From JAAYXS01 sp964550375 (GTDB taxonomy: Bacteria; Planctomycetota; Phycisphaerae; UBA1845; Fen-1342), in NCBI GenBank assembly GCA_964550375.1, contig CAZJYX010000002.1:124001-188000 (forward strand): a stretch of DNA of 64,000 nucleotides, in the 5' to 3' direction. The translations under genes and the position numbers were made by a program. The notes under the pieces are model-generated. The model saw nothing but the letters and a program-made list of their open reading frames with translations, searched no databases and had not been told where the DNA came from. Below, piece after piece: positions 45,137-54,456 of the stretch (the first letter of the stretch is position 1; every line of letters begins with the position of its first letter).

Positions 45137-46762
45137 ATGGCAGCGAAACAGATTGCGTACGACATGGAAGCGCGCGAGGCAATTCGACGTGGCATTCGCC
45201 AGTTGGCCAAGGCCGTCAAGGTGACACTTGGGCCGCGCGGGCGCAACGTGGTGCTGGAGAAGTCGTTCGGGTCGCCGACGGTGACCAAGGACGGCGTGAC
45301 GGTGGCGAAGGAAATCGAGCTCGAGGACGCCTATGAGAATATGGGGGCCCAGATGGTCAAGGAGGTTGCGAGCAAGACCTCCACGGCGGCCGGCGACGGC
45401 ACCACCACCGCCACGATCTACGCCGAGGCCATCTATGACGAAGGTCTGAAGAACCTCGCGGCCGGCGCCAATGCCATGGATCTGAGGCGCGGCATCGACG
45501 TGGGCGTGACGGCCGTGGTCGACGCGCTGAAGGGCATGGTTGTGCCGGTGAAGGGCAAAGAGCAGATCGCGCAGGTCGGCATGTGTGCCGCCAACCAGGA
45601 CAAGGAAATCGGCGACAAGATTGCCGAGGCGATGGACAAGGTCGGCAAGGACGGCGTGATTACGGTCGAGGAGGGCAAGGGCATCGAGACGACCGTCGAT
45701 CTCGTCGAGGGCATGCAGTTCGACAAGGGCTACATCTCGCCGCACTTCATCAACAAGCCGGAGTCGATGGAGGTTGTCCTGGACAACCCGTACATCCTGG
45801 TGCACGAGAAGAAGATCTCCAGCGTCAAGGACATGCTGCCGCTCCTGGAGGCGATTGCCAAGGCCGGCAAGCCGCTGCTCATTGTCGCTGAGGACGTTGA
45901 GGGTGAAGCGCTGGCGACGCTGGTGCTGAACAAGCTGCGTGGCATCGTCCAGTGTGCGGCGGTCAAGGCCCCCGGCTTTGGCGACCGGCGCAAGGCCATG
46001 CTCCAGGACATCGCCGTGCTGACGGGCGGCACGCCCGTCTTCGAGGACCTGGGCATCAACGTTGAGAAGATGCAACTCAGCGAGCTGGGCCGCGCCAAGC
46101 GCGTGACCGTGGACAAGGACACTTGCACGATCATCGAGGGTGCCGGCAGCGCTGCGGAAATCAAGGGCCGCATCGAGGCCATCAAGAACGAAATTGAGAT
46201 CACCACCAGCGACTACGATCGCGAGAAGCTCGAAGAGCGCCTGGCCAAGCTCTCGGGCGGCGTCGCGCAGATCAACGTCGGTGCGGCGACCGAAGTCGAG
46301 ATGAAGGAGAAGAAGGCGCGCGTCGAGGACGCCCTGCACGCCTGCCGGGCGGCCGTTGAAGAGGGCATCCTGCCGGGCGGTGGCGTCGCGGTGTTGCGCA
46401 CCGGCGAGGCGCTGGACGCGGCCTACAAGAAGGTGCGCGGCGACCAGAAGACGGGCGTCGATATCGTCCGCCGGGCCCTGCGGGCGCCGATCCGGCTGAT
46501 TGCCGAGAACGCCGGCCTGGACGGGTCGATAGTCTGTCAGAAGGTGGCCGAGGCCAAGGAGCGGAACTTTGGCTACAACGCCCTGACCGAGGAGTATGGC
46601 GACATGATCAAGATGGGCGTGATCGTGCCACTGAAGGTTGAGCGCGTAGCGCTCCAGAACGCCGCCAGCGTCGCTGGTCTGCTGCTCACCACCGATGCCA
46701 TCGTCAGCGAGATCAAGGAGAAAGACGACGATAAGAAGGGCGGCGGCATGCGGGGCATGTAG
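45137..46762 (+). CDS. groEL: Chaperonin GroEL
   Basis: This 541-residue Hsp60 subunit forms the folding chamber. The ATP site residues are in TLGPRGRNVVLEKSFGSPTVTKDGVTVAKEI-type sequence around residues 30-60 and DGTTTATIYAEAI near 90. The C-terminus ends in the GGGMRGM tail seen in group I chaperonins. AGGAGAGG precedes the ATG. The family signature near residue 400 is AAVEEGILPGGG. It is followed by a clear hairpin terminator. It is canonical and complete. Confidence 0.97.
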   Translation: MAAKQIAYDMEAREAIRRGIRQLAKAVKVTLGPRGRNVVLEKSFGSPTVTKDGVTVAKEIELEDAYENMGAQMVKEVASKTSTAAGDGTTTATIYAEAIYDEGLKNLAAGANAMDLRRGIDVGVTAVVDALKGMVVPVKGKEQIAQVGMCAANQDKEIGDKIAEAMDKVGKDGVITVEEGKGIETTVDLVEGMQFDKGYISPHFINKPESMEVVLDNPYILVHEKKISSVKDMLPLLEAIAKAGKPLLIVAEDVEGEALATLVLNKLRGIVQCAAVKAPGFGDRRKAMLQDIAVLTGGTPVFEDLGINVEKMQLSELGRAKRVTVDKDTCTIIEGAGSAAEIKGRIEAIKNEIEITTSDYDREKLEERLAKLSGGVAQINVGAATEVEMKEKKARVEDALHACRAAVEEGILPGGGVAVLRTGEALDAAYKKVRGDQKTGVDIVRRALRAPIRLIAENAGLDGSIVCQKVAEAKERNFGYNALTEEYGDMIKMGVIVPLKVERVALQNAASVAGLLLTTDAIVSEIKEKDDDKKGGGMRGM

Positions 46763-46805
46763 TGACTGCAACCGACGGGTTTCCGTCGAACTGAGTAATT
46801 CCGAG

Positions 46806-46845
46806 AGCGCCGGGGCGCACAAGCTTGTGTCCCGGCGTTCTTCTT
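46806..46845. terminator. Intrinsic terminator after groEL
   Basis: CGCCGGG (46808-46814) pairs with CCCGGCG (46831-46837). A second nested stem, GCACAAG with CTTGTGT, is in the middle. A T-rich run (TTCTTCTT) follows on the plus strand. It could also shield the convergent CPBP protease gene. Confidence 0.75.
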
Positions 46846-46869
46846 AGACCGCCCCGTTGGCTGGGGCGT

Positions 46870-47748
46870 TTATCCGGCAGCTTCCAACAATTCGGGGAAA
46901 AACGTTGCCAGGACCATTGTCCGCGCGTTGAAAAACGCGTGGGCAATCACGCAGGCCGCCAGTGACCCCGTCCGCAGGCGCACGTAGCCCAGCACCACGC
47001 CCATCGTGGCTAGCGGCAGAATCCCTTGCGGCTGCGTGAAGTGCATGAAGCCAAAGGCGAGTGCCGACAGGGCTATGGCCAGCCAGGCGCGCTGTGAATA
47101 GCGCCAGATGGTCTGCAGCAGCAGCCCGCGAAAGAGCAGCTCCTCGACGGTCGCCGCCACCACGACGGCTGTCACGAACAACTGCACCTGGCCCCACACG
47201 CCCCACTCGCTTTGCCAGAAGGCGACCAGCACGTCATGCAATGGCGGCCGCTGGGTCGGATTGATCCACTGCCACAGGATGGTCATTGTTGACAACTGCA
47301 GGGTGCAGACGGCGATCAGGATCACGCCGGCCAGCACGCCCACCGCCGTCACTCCCGCCAGGCTTCGCCGCCGCGCCACGGGTGGCGCGAGCCGGAAGTA
47401 CAGCACGTACACGGCGACGGCGGCGGCACAGAGCTTGGCCGCGGAGTCGGCCAGCACGGCCAGGTGCCAGCGCTGCGTGCCCGGCTCGGCCGCCGGGTCC
47501 GGCTTGAAGATGCGCTCGAGCGCCAACCCGAAGACGACCGCCAGAACGACGTAGGCCAGCACGATTTCGCATAGCTGGACCAGCGACGGGCCCCGGGCGG
47601 TACCGCGCACGCCGGCCAGCGGGTCGCGCCACTCGCCGCGGCGGATGAGTCGAATTACGAAGCCGCAGCCCAGGATGACCCCGAGCGCGATCACGGCGGC
47701 ATTGGCCAGCTCGGCAACTTGCATGTGCGGCGCGTCGGCGGCTAGCAT
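46870..47748 (-). CDS. CPBP-family intramembrane glutamic endopeptidase
   Basis: This protein of about 292 residues is a multi-pass membrane protease of the CPBP (Abi/Rce1-like) family. Catalytic motifs are EELLFRG near residue 205, FGFMHF (the FxxxH motif) near 240 and HAFFNAR near 275. At least six hydrophobic segments are visible. The start is uncertain: I use the ATG at 47748, though 47724 is possible and the open frame extends to 47925. It faces trpC across a short divergent region. Its substrate is unknown; relatives process prenylated or small peptides. Confidence 0.82.
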   Translation of the reverse strand: MLAADAPHMQVAELANAAVIALGVILGCGFVIRLIRRGEWRDPLAGVRGTARGPSLVQLCEIVLAYVVLAVVFGLALERIFKPDPAAEPGTQRWHLAVLADSAAKLCAAAVAVYVLYFRLAPPVARRRSLAGVTAVGVLAGVILIAVCTLQLSTMTILWQWINPTQRPPLHDVLVAFWQSEWGVWGQVQLFVTAVVVAATVEELLFRGLLLQTIWRYSQRAWLAIALSALAFGFMHFTQPQGILPLATMGVVLGYVRLRTGSLAACVIAHAFFNARTMVLATFFPELLEAAG

Positions 47749-47839
47749 GAAAACCGTCGCATGGGGGCCTTGTGTTACGCGGCCGAGCGTGCCGATCAGC
47801 GGCAACTGCTGTACGGCCAGTCTGTCACTCGGAGTGCCG

Positions 47840-48682
47840 GTGGCCAACGTACTGGACGAGATCCTGGCAAGCAAGCGCGTGGAGATCGAGCGTGCCCGCG
47901 TCGCGCGGCCGGTCGAGCTGCTCAAGGCGCTGCCGGGCTACGCTGTGCCGCGGCGCAACTTCTTCGGGACAGTGAGTGCTCCGCGGGCGGGGCGGCCGAA
48001 TCTCATTGCCGAGATCAAACGCGCTAGCCCCTCGGCCGGCGTGATTCGCGCGGACTTCGACCCAGTTGCCATTGCTCGGACCTATGCCGCCGCCGGCGCC
48101 GCCGCCCTCAGCGTACTGACGGATGAGCCGTATTTCGGCGGCCGGCTGGAGCATATCGACGAGATCAAGGCGGCGGTTGGGCTGCCGGTTCTGCGCAAGG
48201 ATTTCCTGCTCGACGAGTACCAGATTCATGAAAGTCGGGCGTACGGGGCCGACGCCGTTCTGCTGATTGCCGAAGCAATGGAGCCAGTGCGACTTGTGGC
48301 GCTGGCCGACCTGGCGCGGCAACTGGGATTGTGTGTGCTGCTGGAGGTGCATGCCAGGCCCACGCTAATGAGGACGCTGTCGGCGCTCGACGCGTCCAAT
48401 CGCGCGAACATTCTCTTGGGGCTCAACAATCGCGACCTGCAGGCGCAGCGCGTTGACCTGGCGACCACCGAGCGCCTGGCGGAGCTCGTTCCGCCCGGCA
48501 TGCCGATTGTGGCTGAGAGCGGCATCAGAACGCGGCGCGACGTGGAGCGCATGCATGCGGCCGGGGCGCGTGCCCTGCTTGTCGGCGAGACGCTGATGCG
48601 CAGCGCCGACCCCGCCGCCACGATCCGCGAGTTGTTCGGTGCGCCAACCGTGCCGGCCGACGGGCATGGCAACGCGCGCTAA
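47840..48682 (+). CDS. trpC: Indole-3-glycerol phosphate synthase
   Basis: TrpC (280 residues) closes the indole ring in tryptophan synthesis. The barrel motifs are all present: LIAEIKRASPSAGVIR, LSVLTDEPYFGG, VLRKDFLLDEYQIHESRAYGAD, GLNNRDL and IVAESGI. The catalytic lysines in IKRASP and RKDF are intact. The GTG at 47840 has GGAG 5 bases upstream. No other trp gene is adjacent. The stop codon overlaps the stop of the convergent small gene by 4 bases. Confidence 0.95.
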   Translation: MANVLDEILASKRVEIERARVARPVELLKALPGYAVPRRNFFGTVSAPRAGRPNLIAEIKRASPSAGVIRADFDPVAIARTYAAAGAAALSVLTDEPYFGGRLEHIDEIKAAVGLPVLRKDFLLDEYQIHESRAYGADAVLLIAEAMEPVRLVALADLARQLGLCVLLEVHARPTLMRTLSALDASNRANILLGLNNRDLQAQRVDLATTERLAELVPPGMPIVAESGIRTRRDVERMHAAGARALLVGETLMRSADPAATIRELFGAPTVPADGHGNAR

Positions 48683-48984
48683 TCCACGTAGCGATACTCA
48701 ATCCACATGTGTGTGAAGCTTGACACGGTTGAAGCCTCAAGGACAACTGCTTGCCCACGATTGCCCTGCGGCTGCTCGCGCGGGAATGAGACGTCGGTCG
48801 GGCCCGCCACGAGCGGCAGCGGCGGGATCAGATCCTGGTTCTGATCATCACAGAGACGGATGCTCTGCGTGCCGAAGATGCTGCCGACCGTGGCGACCAG
48901 AATGCGATGCACCTGGATGATCTTGCCGGCCTGCGCAGGAATGGACTTGGTAGTGGTATCGAAGCTGATGAGGGTAGTGGCCAT
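48679..48984 (-). CDS. Small beta-rich protein of unknown function
   Basis: This 101-residue protein begins MATTLISFDTTTKSIPAQAGK, and the predicted strands alternate (IIQVHRILVATVG, IRLCDDQNQD, QAVVLEAS, HMWIEYRYVD). The look is of a compact beta-sandwich. GGGAG lies 8 bases before the ATG at 48984. There is no signal peptide or membrane segment. I recognise no family, although similar small beta-sandwich proteins occur as phage or virus-like structural subunits. It is convergent with trpC and overlaps its stop (CTAA). Confidence 0.65.
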   Translation of the reverse strand: MATTLISFDTTTKSIPAQAGKIIQVHRILVATVGSIFGTQSIRLCDDQNQDLIPPLPLVAGPTDVSFPREQPQGNRGQAVVLEASTVSSFTHMWIEYRYVD

Positions 48985-49200
48985 GGCCAGGGCTCCCAAG
49001 AGGTTGGCGGCCGCGCGGGGGGTCTGTACGCCTGCCCCGCCGAACACGCGCGCCGCGCACGATGCTAGGACGGCTGGCGGCCGGTCTGTCGTGGACCGTG
49101 GGGCAACTGTTGCCGGTGGCGCGATTTAGTCACGCGCCTGGCGGATCCTGCGCGCCACGATTCCGCCCGAGCGCCCCGGGCGGCTATCATTTCCGCGGCG

Positions 49201-51861
49201 ATGAATAGGCAACACACCGGCATTGGCGGACGGCTGTTGGACGCCGCGCTGCGGACGGCAGTGAAGCTGCTGCTGGCCCTGCGGTACCGCGTCCGCGTGC
49301 GCGGCCTGGCGCCCGTCGTGCGGCGCGGCCGGACCGGGATACTGTTTCTGCCCAATCATCCGGCGTTGATTGATCCGATCATCCTGCTGGCCCATCTGCA
49401 CGGCTGGTTCGCGCCGCGGGCGCTGGCTGACCGTGACCAGGTCAGCCGGCCCGGGCTGCGCTGGCTGGCGCGCCGCATGCGGGTCATACCGATGCCCGAT
49501 ATCAAGATGTACGGATCGGCGGCACTGGCCGAAGTTGAAGCCGCCCGGGAGACTTGCAGCGCGACCTTGGCGAGCGGCGGCAACGTGCTGTTCTATCCCT
49601 CGGGGCACATCTACCGCACGCGCTACGAGAATCTGCGCGGCAACAGCGGCGTTGAGCAGATTCTGCGGGCGGTGCCGGGTGTGCGGGTCGTGCTGGTGCG
49701 CACGCGCGGGCTGTGGGGCAGCGGGTTCAGCCTGGCGGGTGGGGAGTACCCGCGCCTGGGACGGCTCCTCTGGGCGCAGCTTGGGAATCTGCTGCTGAGC
49801 TACGTGTTCTTCATGCCGCGGCGCGACGTGACCATCGAGCTCTGGGAACCGCGGGACTTCCCGCGCCACGCCGACCGCAACACGCTCAACGCCTTCCTTG
49901 AGGACTATTACAACCAGTCCGCTCCGTTGAATACGCGCGTGGCATATCGCTTGGGCGCGCGGCCGCTACGACGGGTGTTGCCTGAGCCGACCTGGACGCA
50001 GGCGCGCGGCGCGCCGGCCGACGTGCCGGCGCTGACACGCCAGCGGGTCGAGTCGCATCTCTGCGAGCTGACCGGTGCGGCCACGCTCAGTGACGACCGG
50101 TTGCTGGCCCAGGATCTTGGGCTCGACAGCCTCGCCCGCACCGAGTTGCTCCTGTGGCTGGGCCGTGAATTCGGCTGTACGGAGCAGGACGGCGACATGC
50201 TGGTGACGGTCGGCGACGTGCTGCTGGCCGCTTGTGGCGAAGCCATCGTCACGCGGCCCAAGCCGCTGGCGCCGCCGCCGCCGGCCTGGCACCGCAGCCG
50301 CGCTCCGGGCTTGCAGTTGCCCAGCGCGGCGACCATCACCGCGGCTTTCCTGGCCGCGGCGCGGCGGGGACCGGACTGCATCGCCGTGGCCGACCAGCTT
50401 AGCGGGACCAGAACATACCGCGAGCTGATTACCGCCATCCTGGCGTTGCGGCCGCTGATTCGGAAGCTGGACGGGCGGTACGCCGGGATCATGCTGCCCG
50501 CCTCGGTGGCGGCGACGGTCGCCTACTGGGCCGCCCTGTTCGCCGGGAAGATCCCGGTGATGATCAACTGGACGACGGGCGCCCGGGCGTTGGAGCACAG
50601 CCTGGACACGATCGATGTGCGGCACGTCCTGAGCGCTGGGGCGCTGGTCGAGCGCCTGGAATCACAGGGCGTCGATCTGGGGCCGGTGCGGGCGCGGCTG
50701 GTGCTGCTGGAGGATCTGGCGCGCCGCATTTCGCGCCTGGGCAAGCTGTGGGCCCTGGTTCGCAGCCACGTGAGTTGGGTGGGCTTGGACCGGGCGGGGG
50801 TCGCGGAGACGGCCGTCGTGCTGGTCACCAGTGGTTCGGAGAGTCTGCCGAAGGCCGTGCCGCTGACGCACGAAAACGTGCTCGTGAACGTTCGGGACGC
50901 GCTGCGGGCCGCCGCGGTGCGGGCGGACGACGCCATGCTCGGCTTCTTGCCGCCGTTCCACTCGTTCGGCCTGGTTGTGACGGCGGTGGCGCCGTTGGTG
51001 GCGGGGCTGCGCGTCGTGTATCACCCGAGCCCGACGGAAGCGTACACGCTGGCGCAGCTCATCGCGGCGTACCGCGTGACGTTGCTGCTCGGCACGCCGA
51101 CATTCCTGGGCGGCATCCTGCGAGCGGCGCGCGACCCGGCGCAGTTGGCGTCGGTGCGGCTGGTCGTGAGCGGGGCGGAGAAATGCCCGGAGCGCATCTA
51201 TCGCGCCTTCGCCGTTCAGTGTCCGCACGCAACCGTGCTGGAAGGCTACGGCATTACGGAATGCTCGCCGATCGTGGCGGTGAATCGACCGCAGGACGCC
51301 CGGCCGGGGACGGTCGGCCGCGTGCTGCCGTCGGTGGAGTACGTGCTGGTGGATAGTGAGACCGGCCGGCCGGTCGAGCGCGGCCAGGCCGGCATGTTGC
51401 TGGTGCGCGGTCCGAGCATCTTCGGCGGCTACCTGGGCAGCGCCGCCGCCACGCCGTTCGTCGAGCATGACGGTAAACAGTGGTATCGCACTGGTGATCT
51501 GCTGACAGAGGATCACGACGGCGTGCTGACGTTTCGCGGTCGGCTGACGCGCTTTGTGAAGATTGGTGGGGAAATGGTCTCGCTGCCGGCGATCGAGGCG
51601 GCCCTCGCGCCGCACTATGTCGGCGCGGACGACGAGGGTCCGGTGCTGGCGGTGTCAGCCGCGCCGGCCGAACTGCGGCCCGAACTGGTCCTGTTCAGCA
51701 CACGTCCGGCCCGCCGCGAGACGGTCAACCAGCAGTTGCGCGCGGCGGGTCTCTCGGGCTTGCACAACATCAGCCGCGTGATTCAGGTCGATGAGATTCC
51801 CCTGCTGGGCAACGGCAAGACGGACTATCGCGCGCTGGGGGAACGGCTGCGGCCGGAGTAG
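49201..51861 (+). CDS. Fused acyltransferase/ACP/acyl-ligase (Aas-like)
   Basis: This 886-residue protein fuses three parts. Residues about 1-245 are a PlsC-type lysophospholipid acyltransferase with the HxxxxD motif as H53-D58 (NHPALIDP) and FYPSGHIYR. About 265-350 is an acyl carrier domain with the phosphopantetheine serine S310 in DLGLDSLART. About 375-885 is an AMP-forming acyl-ligase (VTSGSESLPKAVPLTH near 543, EGYGITECSP near 680, YRTGDLL, GNGKTDYRAL). E. coli Aas has the acyltransferase and ligase without this built-in carrier. It may load free fatty acids onto its own carrier and transfer them to lysolipids. It is monocistronic. Confidence 0.9.
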   Translation: MNRQHTGIGGRLLDAALRTAVKLLLALRYRVRVRGLAPVVRRGRTGILFLPNHPALIDPIILLAHLHGWFAPRALADRDQVSRPGLRWLARRMRVIPMPDIKMYGSAALAEVEAARETCSATLASGGNVLFYPSGHIYRTRYENLRGNSGVEQILRAVPGVRVVLVRTRGLWGSGFSLAGGEYPRLGRLLWAQLGNLLLSYVFFMPRRDVTIELWEPRDFPRHADRNTLNAFLEDYYNQSAPLNTRVAYRLGARPLRRVLPEPTWTQARGAPADVPALTRQRVESHLCELTGAATLSDDRLLAQDLGLDSLARTELLLWLGREFGCTEQDGDMLVTVGDVLLAACGEAIVTRPKPLAPPPPAWHRSRAPGLQLPSAATITAAFLAAARRGPDCIAVADQLSGTRTYRELITAILALRPLIRKLDGRYAGIMLPASVAATVAYWAALFAGKIPVMINWTTGARALEHSLDTIDVRHVLSAGALVERLESQGVDLGPVRARLVLLEDLARRISRLGKLWALVRSHVSWVGLDRAGVAETAVVLVTSGSESLPKAVPLTHENVLVNVRDALRAAAVRADDAMLGFLPPFHSFGLVVTAVAPLVAGLRVVYHPSPTEAYTLAQLIAAYRVTLLLGTPTFLGGILRAARDPAQLASVRLVVSGAEKCPERIYRAFAVQCPHATVLEGYGITECSPIVAVNRPQDARPGTVGRVLPSVEYVLVDSETGRPVERGQAGMLLVRGPSIFGGYLGSAAATPFVEHDGKQWYRTGDLLTEDHDGVLTFRGRLTRFVKIGGEMVSLPAIEAALAPHYVGADDEGPVLAVSAAPAELRPELVLFSTRPARRETVNQQLRAAGLSGLHNISRVIQVDEIPLLGNGKTDYRALGERLRPE

Positions 51862-51897
51862 GTCATGCGCGGGGTTGCCTGGGGGGTGTAGCCCGGC

Positions 51898-51944
51898 GGC
51901 CCCAGCTCCACGCCGCGGGCGGTGGCAGGCGTGGAGTCGGGGCC
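51898..51944. terminator. Long hairpin between convergent genes
   Basis: A 17-position stem (GGCCCC with GGGGCC, one A-C mismatch, one G-T pair, then CTCCACGCC with GGCGTGGAG) encloses a 13-base loop. It lies between the fused acyltransferase gene and glnA, which converge here. There is no T-run, but its strength and place suggest a bidirectional terminator. Confidence 0.6.
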
Positions 51945-51957
51945 GGGGAATGTCGTC

Positions 51958-53373
51958 TTACAGATCGAAGTACAGGCAGAACTCGTAGGGGTGCGGGCGC
52001 GAGCGCAGCGCGTTTACCTCGTGCTCCATCTTGTACTTGATCCAGTAGCGAATGACGTCCTCGGTGAAGACGTTGCCCTTGAGCAGGAAGGCGTGATCCT
52101 GCTCGAGGGCGCGCAGGGCGCCGTCGAGTGAATCCGGTGTTTGTCGGATGTCGGCGCGCTCCGCGTCGGTCAGCTCGTAGAGGTTTCGCTCGCTCGGCGG
52201 GCCCGGGTCGATCTGGTTCTCGATGCCGTCCAGTGCCGCCATCAGCATCGCGCTGAAGGCCAGGTACGGGTTGCAGCTCGAGTCCGGGCAACGGAACTCG
52301 ATGCGCTTGGTGTTGGGGTTGTGCTGGTACATGGGGATGCGCACGAAGGCGGAGCGGTTCTGCATCGACCAGATGAGGTTGACCGGGGCCTCATATCCCG
52401 GCACCAGCCGCTTGTAGCTGTTCGTGGTCGGATTCGTGAAGGCCAGCAGGGCGCCGGCGTGCTTGGTGAGGCCGCCGATCGTCCAGCGGCCCAGGTCCGA
52501 CAACTCGGCGTACTTGCTCTTGTCATAGAACAGCGGCGTGTCGCCGCGCCAGAGCGAGAAGTGCGTGTGCATGCCGCTGCCGTTGTCGCCGTACAGCGGC
52601 TTGGGCATGAAAGTCACGACCTTGCCGTGGCGGGCCGCCACGTTCTTGAGGATGTACTTGTAGGTCATGACCTTGTCGCCCATCTCGACCAGCGGTCCGA
52701 AACGCATGTCGATCTCAGCCTGGCCGCCGGTGGCCACCTCGTGGTGGTGGGTTTCCACGCGGATGCCGCACTGCTCGAGCACCGCCACCATCTCAGCCCG
52801 CAGGTTGTGCATGGTGTCGGCCGGTGGACAGGGGAAGTAGCCCTCCTTGGCGCGCAACTGGTTGCCCAGGTTGTCCGGCTCCGCGCTGCCGCGCCGCCAG
52901 ACACCCTCGCGCGAGTCCACCTCGTACTTGGCGTAGTTCATGCCCTGGTCGTACATGACGCGGTCGAAGATGAAGAACTCCAGCTCCGGTCCGAAGTACG
53001 CTTTGTCAGCGACGCCGGTGCTGCGCATGTAGGCGGCCGCCTTGCGGGCCACCGAGCGCGGATCACGCGAATACTCCGCCTTGGTGATGGGGTTCTTGAC
53101 GTCGCAGATCATCGAGACTGTTGGGTGCTGGTAGAAGGGATCCAGGATCATCGTGCTGGGCACCGGCACGATGATCATGTCGGACTCGTTGATCACCGCC
53201 CAGCCGCGGATAGAGGAGCCGTCAAACCCGAAGCCGTTGGTGAACGACTCGAGCGTCAACTCGCGAACCGGCACCGTTAAATGCTGCCACAACCCGGGGA
53301 AATCCAGGAAGCGCAGATCGACGTACTCAATGTTGTTCTTCTGAATGTATTCCAGCACCTTCTCCGGCGTCAT
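51958..53373 (-). CDS. glnA: Glutamine synthetase type I
   Basis: This 471-residue enzyme makes glutamine from glutamate and ammonia. The motifs are complete: FDGSSIRGW (about 50), YFGPELEFFIFD (metal Glu), GGQAEIDMRF, FMPKPLYGDNGSGMHTHFSLW, and the ATP loop near KHAGALLAFTNPTTNSYKRL. The region where adenylylation occurs in type I-beta enzymes keeps a tyrosine (NLYELT), so adenylylation control is possible. GGAGGAGC precedes the ATG at 53373. A longer open frame to 53754 has no such site. Confidence 0.96.
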   Translation of the reverse strand: MTPEKVLEYIQKNNIEYVDLRFLDFPGLWQHLTVPVRELTLESFTNGFGFDGSSIRGWAVINESDMIIVPVPSTMILDPFYQHPTVSMICDVKNPITKAEYSRDPRSVARKAAAYMRSTGVADKAYFGPELEFFIFDRVMYDQGMNYAKYEVDSREGVWRRGSAEPDNLGNQLRAKEGYFPCPPADTMHNLRAEMVAVLEQCGIRVETHHHEVATGGQAEIDMRFGPLVEMGDKVMTYKYILKNVAARHGKVVTFMPKPLYGDNGSGMHTHFSLWRGDTPLFYDKSKYAELSDLGRWTIGGLTKHAGALLAFTNPTTNSYKRLVPGYEAPVNLIWSMQNRSAFVRIPMYQHNPNTKRIEFRCPDSSCNPYLAFSAMLMAALDGIENQIDPGPPSERNLYELTDAERADIRQTPDSLDGALRALEQDHAFLLKGNVFTEDVIRYWIKYKMEHEVNALRSRPHPYEFCLYFDL

Positions 53374-53422
53374 GGCCGCTCCTCCAGCGTTCTGTGCGTG
53401 TGGGAACCAAGGGAAGGACAAT

Positions 53423-53451
53423 AGAGTACCGACGCAGGTGGCGGTATTCAA
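53423..53451 (-). promoter_or_regulatory. Candidate promoter of glnA
   Basis: On the minus strand, TTGAAT (53451-53446) and TACTCT (53428-53423) are spaced by 17 bases, giving a leader of about 45 bases. The match is moderate. Confidence 0.3.
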
Positions 53452-53467
53452 CGGCGCGGCGCGAAAT

Positions 53468-54196
53468 TCACGCGCCGGCCGGCTGCCGGGCGGGAGCAAG
53501 CGCCGGCCGGGTTGCCGCGTTGCCGCCGAATCCCGGCAGCGGCCGCCCCAGCAGGCTGCTGCAGAGCGACTGGCATACCATGGTGGCCAGGTAGGCGACC
53601 CCCAGGCGACCCGGGAAGAGTTCGGCTTGGAGCAGTGCCGTCCGGAAGCTTGCGGCATCCTGGAAGTCCGGCATGAGCTGGTAGCACGCGGCCAGCGTGC
53701 CGCGCAGGTGCGCGTCGGCGCCGACGTAGCCGGGCAGGCCGTGCCGGCGGGCAAAGCGTGCCGCCCGGGCGTCCTGCCAGGGCAGCGGGTTCCGGGCGTT
53801 GCTCACCTCGACTGCGTCCAAGTGCGGCAGCAGCCCGACGATGGCGGACCCGAGGCTGTCGTCACAGAGCGTCGAGAACGGATGGGGTGCCAGGACCAGG
53901 CCGCCCCGCGCATGTATGCGTTTGGCGGTCTCCACGGCTGGCCGGCCGGGGGGGACAAGCTCTTCCAGGAACAACCCGAGCAGGTGGCCGTCCGCCGTCG
54001 AGACTTCCTGGCCGACAATGACCCGCACGCGCCCGTCCGCGCGGGCCGCCAGGGCCCCTTCGATCTCGTCGTGATCGGTGATGGCCACACAATCCACCCC
54101 CTGCCCCAGGGCGGTCTCGACCAGCTCCAGGGGGGACCGGTTGGAGTCCGGCGAGTAATTCGTGTGGGCGTGGATGACTGTTCTCAGTCTGCGCAT
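53468..54196 (-). CDS. PHP domain metal-dependent phosphoesterase
   Basis: This 242-residue protein is of the PHP family. Metal residues are in VIHAHTNYSPDS (H10 and H12), AITDHDEIEG near 38, VGQEVSTADGHLLG near 62, LAPHPFS near 100, and the late YVGADAHLRG near 165. Relatives include the RNase AM/YciV group and other phosphoesterases. I use the ATG at 54196, with AGAGGA upstream, instead of the longer open frame. Its 5' end lies 260 bases from nth, with nothing between. Specific substrate unknown. Confidence 0.85.
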   Translation of the reverse strand: MRRLRTVIHAHTNYSPDSNRSPLELVETALGQGVDCVAITDHDEIEGALAARADGRVRVIVGQEVSTADGHLLGLFLEELVPPGRPAVETAKRIHARGGLVLAPHPFSTLCDDSLGSAIVGLLPHLDAVEVSNARNPLPWQDARAARFARRHGLPGYVGADAHLRGTLAACYQLMPDFQDAASFRTALLQAELFPGRLGVAYLATMVCQSLCSSLLGRPLPGFGGNAATRPALAPARQPAGA

Positions 54197-54456
54197 CGGT
54201 CCTCTGGGCAATATGCCCGGACACGCGGCCCAGCGTCGGCCGTCGGGTCGCGTCTCGGCGGAGTCCGTTGGGCCGGCTCGTTTCGCGTACCCGGCAATCG
54301 AACTCGCAGCCCGCCTGAAGCTTAGGACTAATCCGGAGCGCGCTTCAAGCGTGATTCCGCATTTGGGCCGACGACGTCCCATAACATCGGTCGGGCTGGC
54401 GCCTGGGGTCATGGAATGCGGTTCGTGCGGTCGCCTGCGCGTCACCGGCGACGCAG

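Noticed and set aside
44978..46822. 614-codon minus-strand open frame over groEL
   Set aside because: Leu/Arg/Asp-rich antisense shadow of a canonical groEL gene; no start signal or family.
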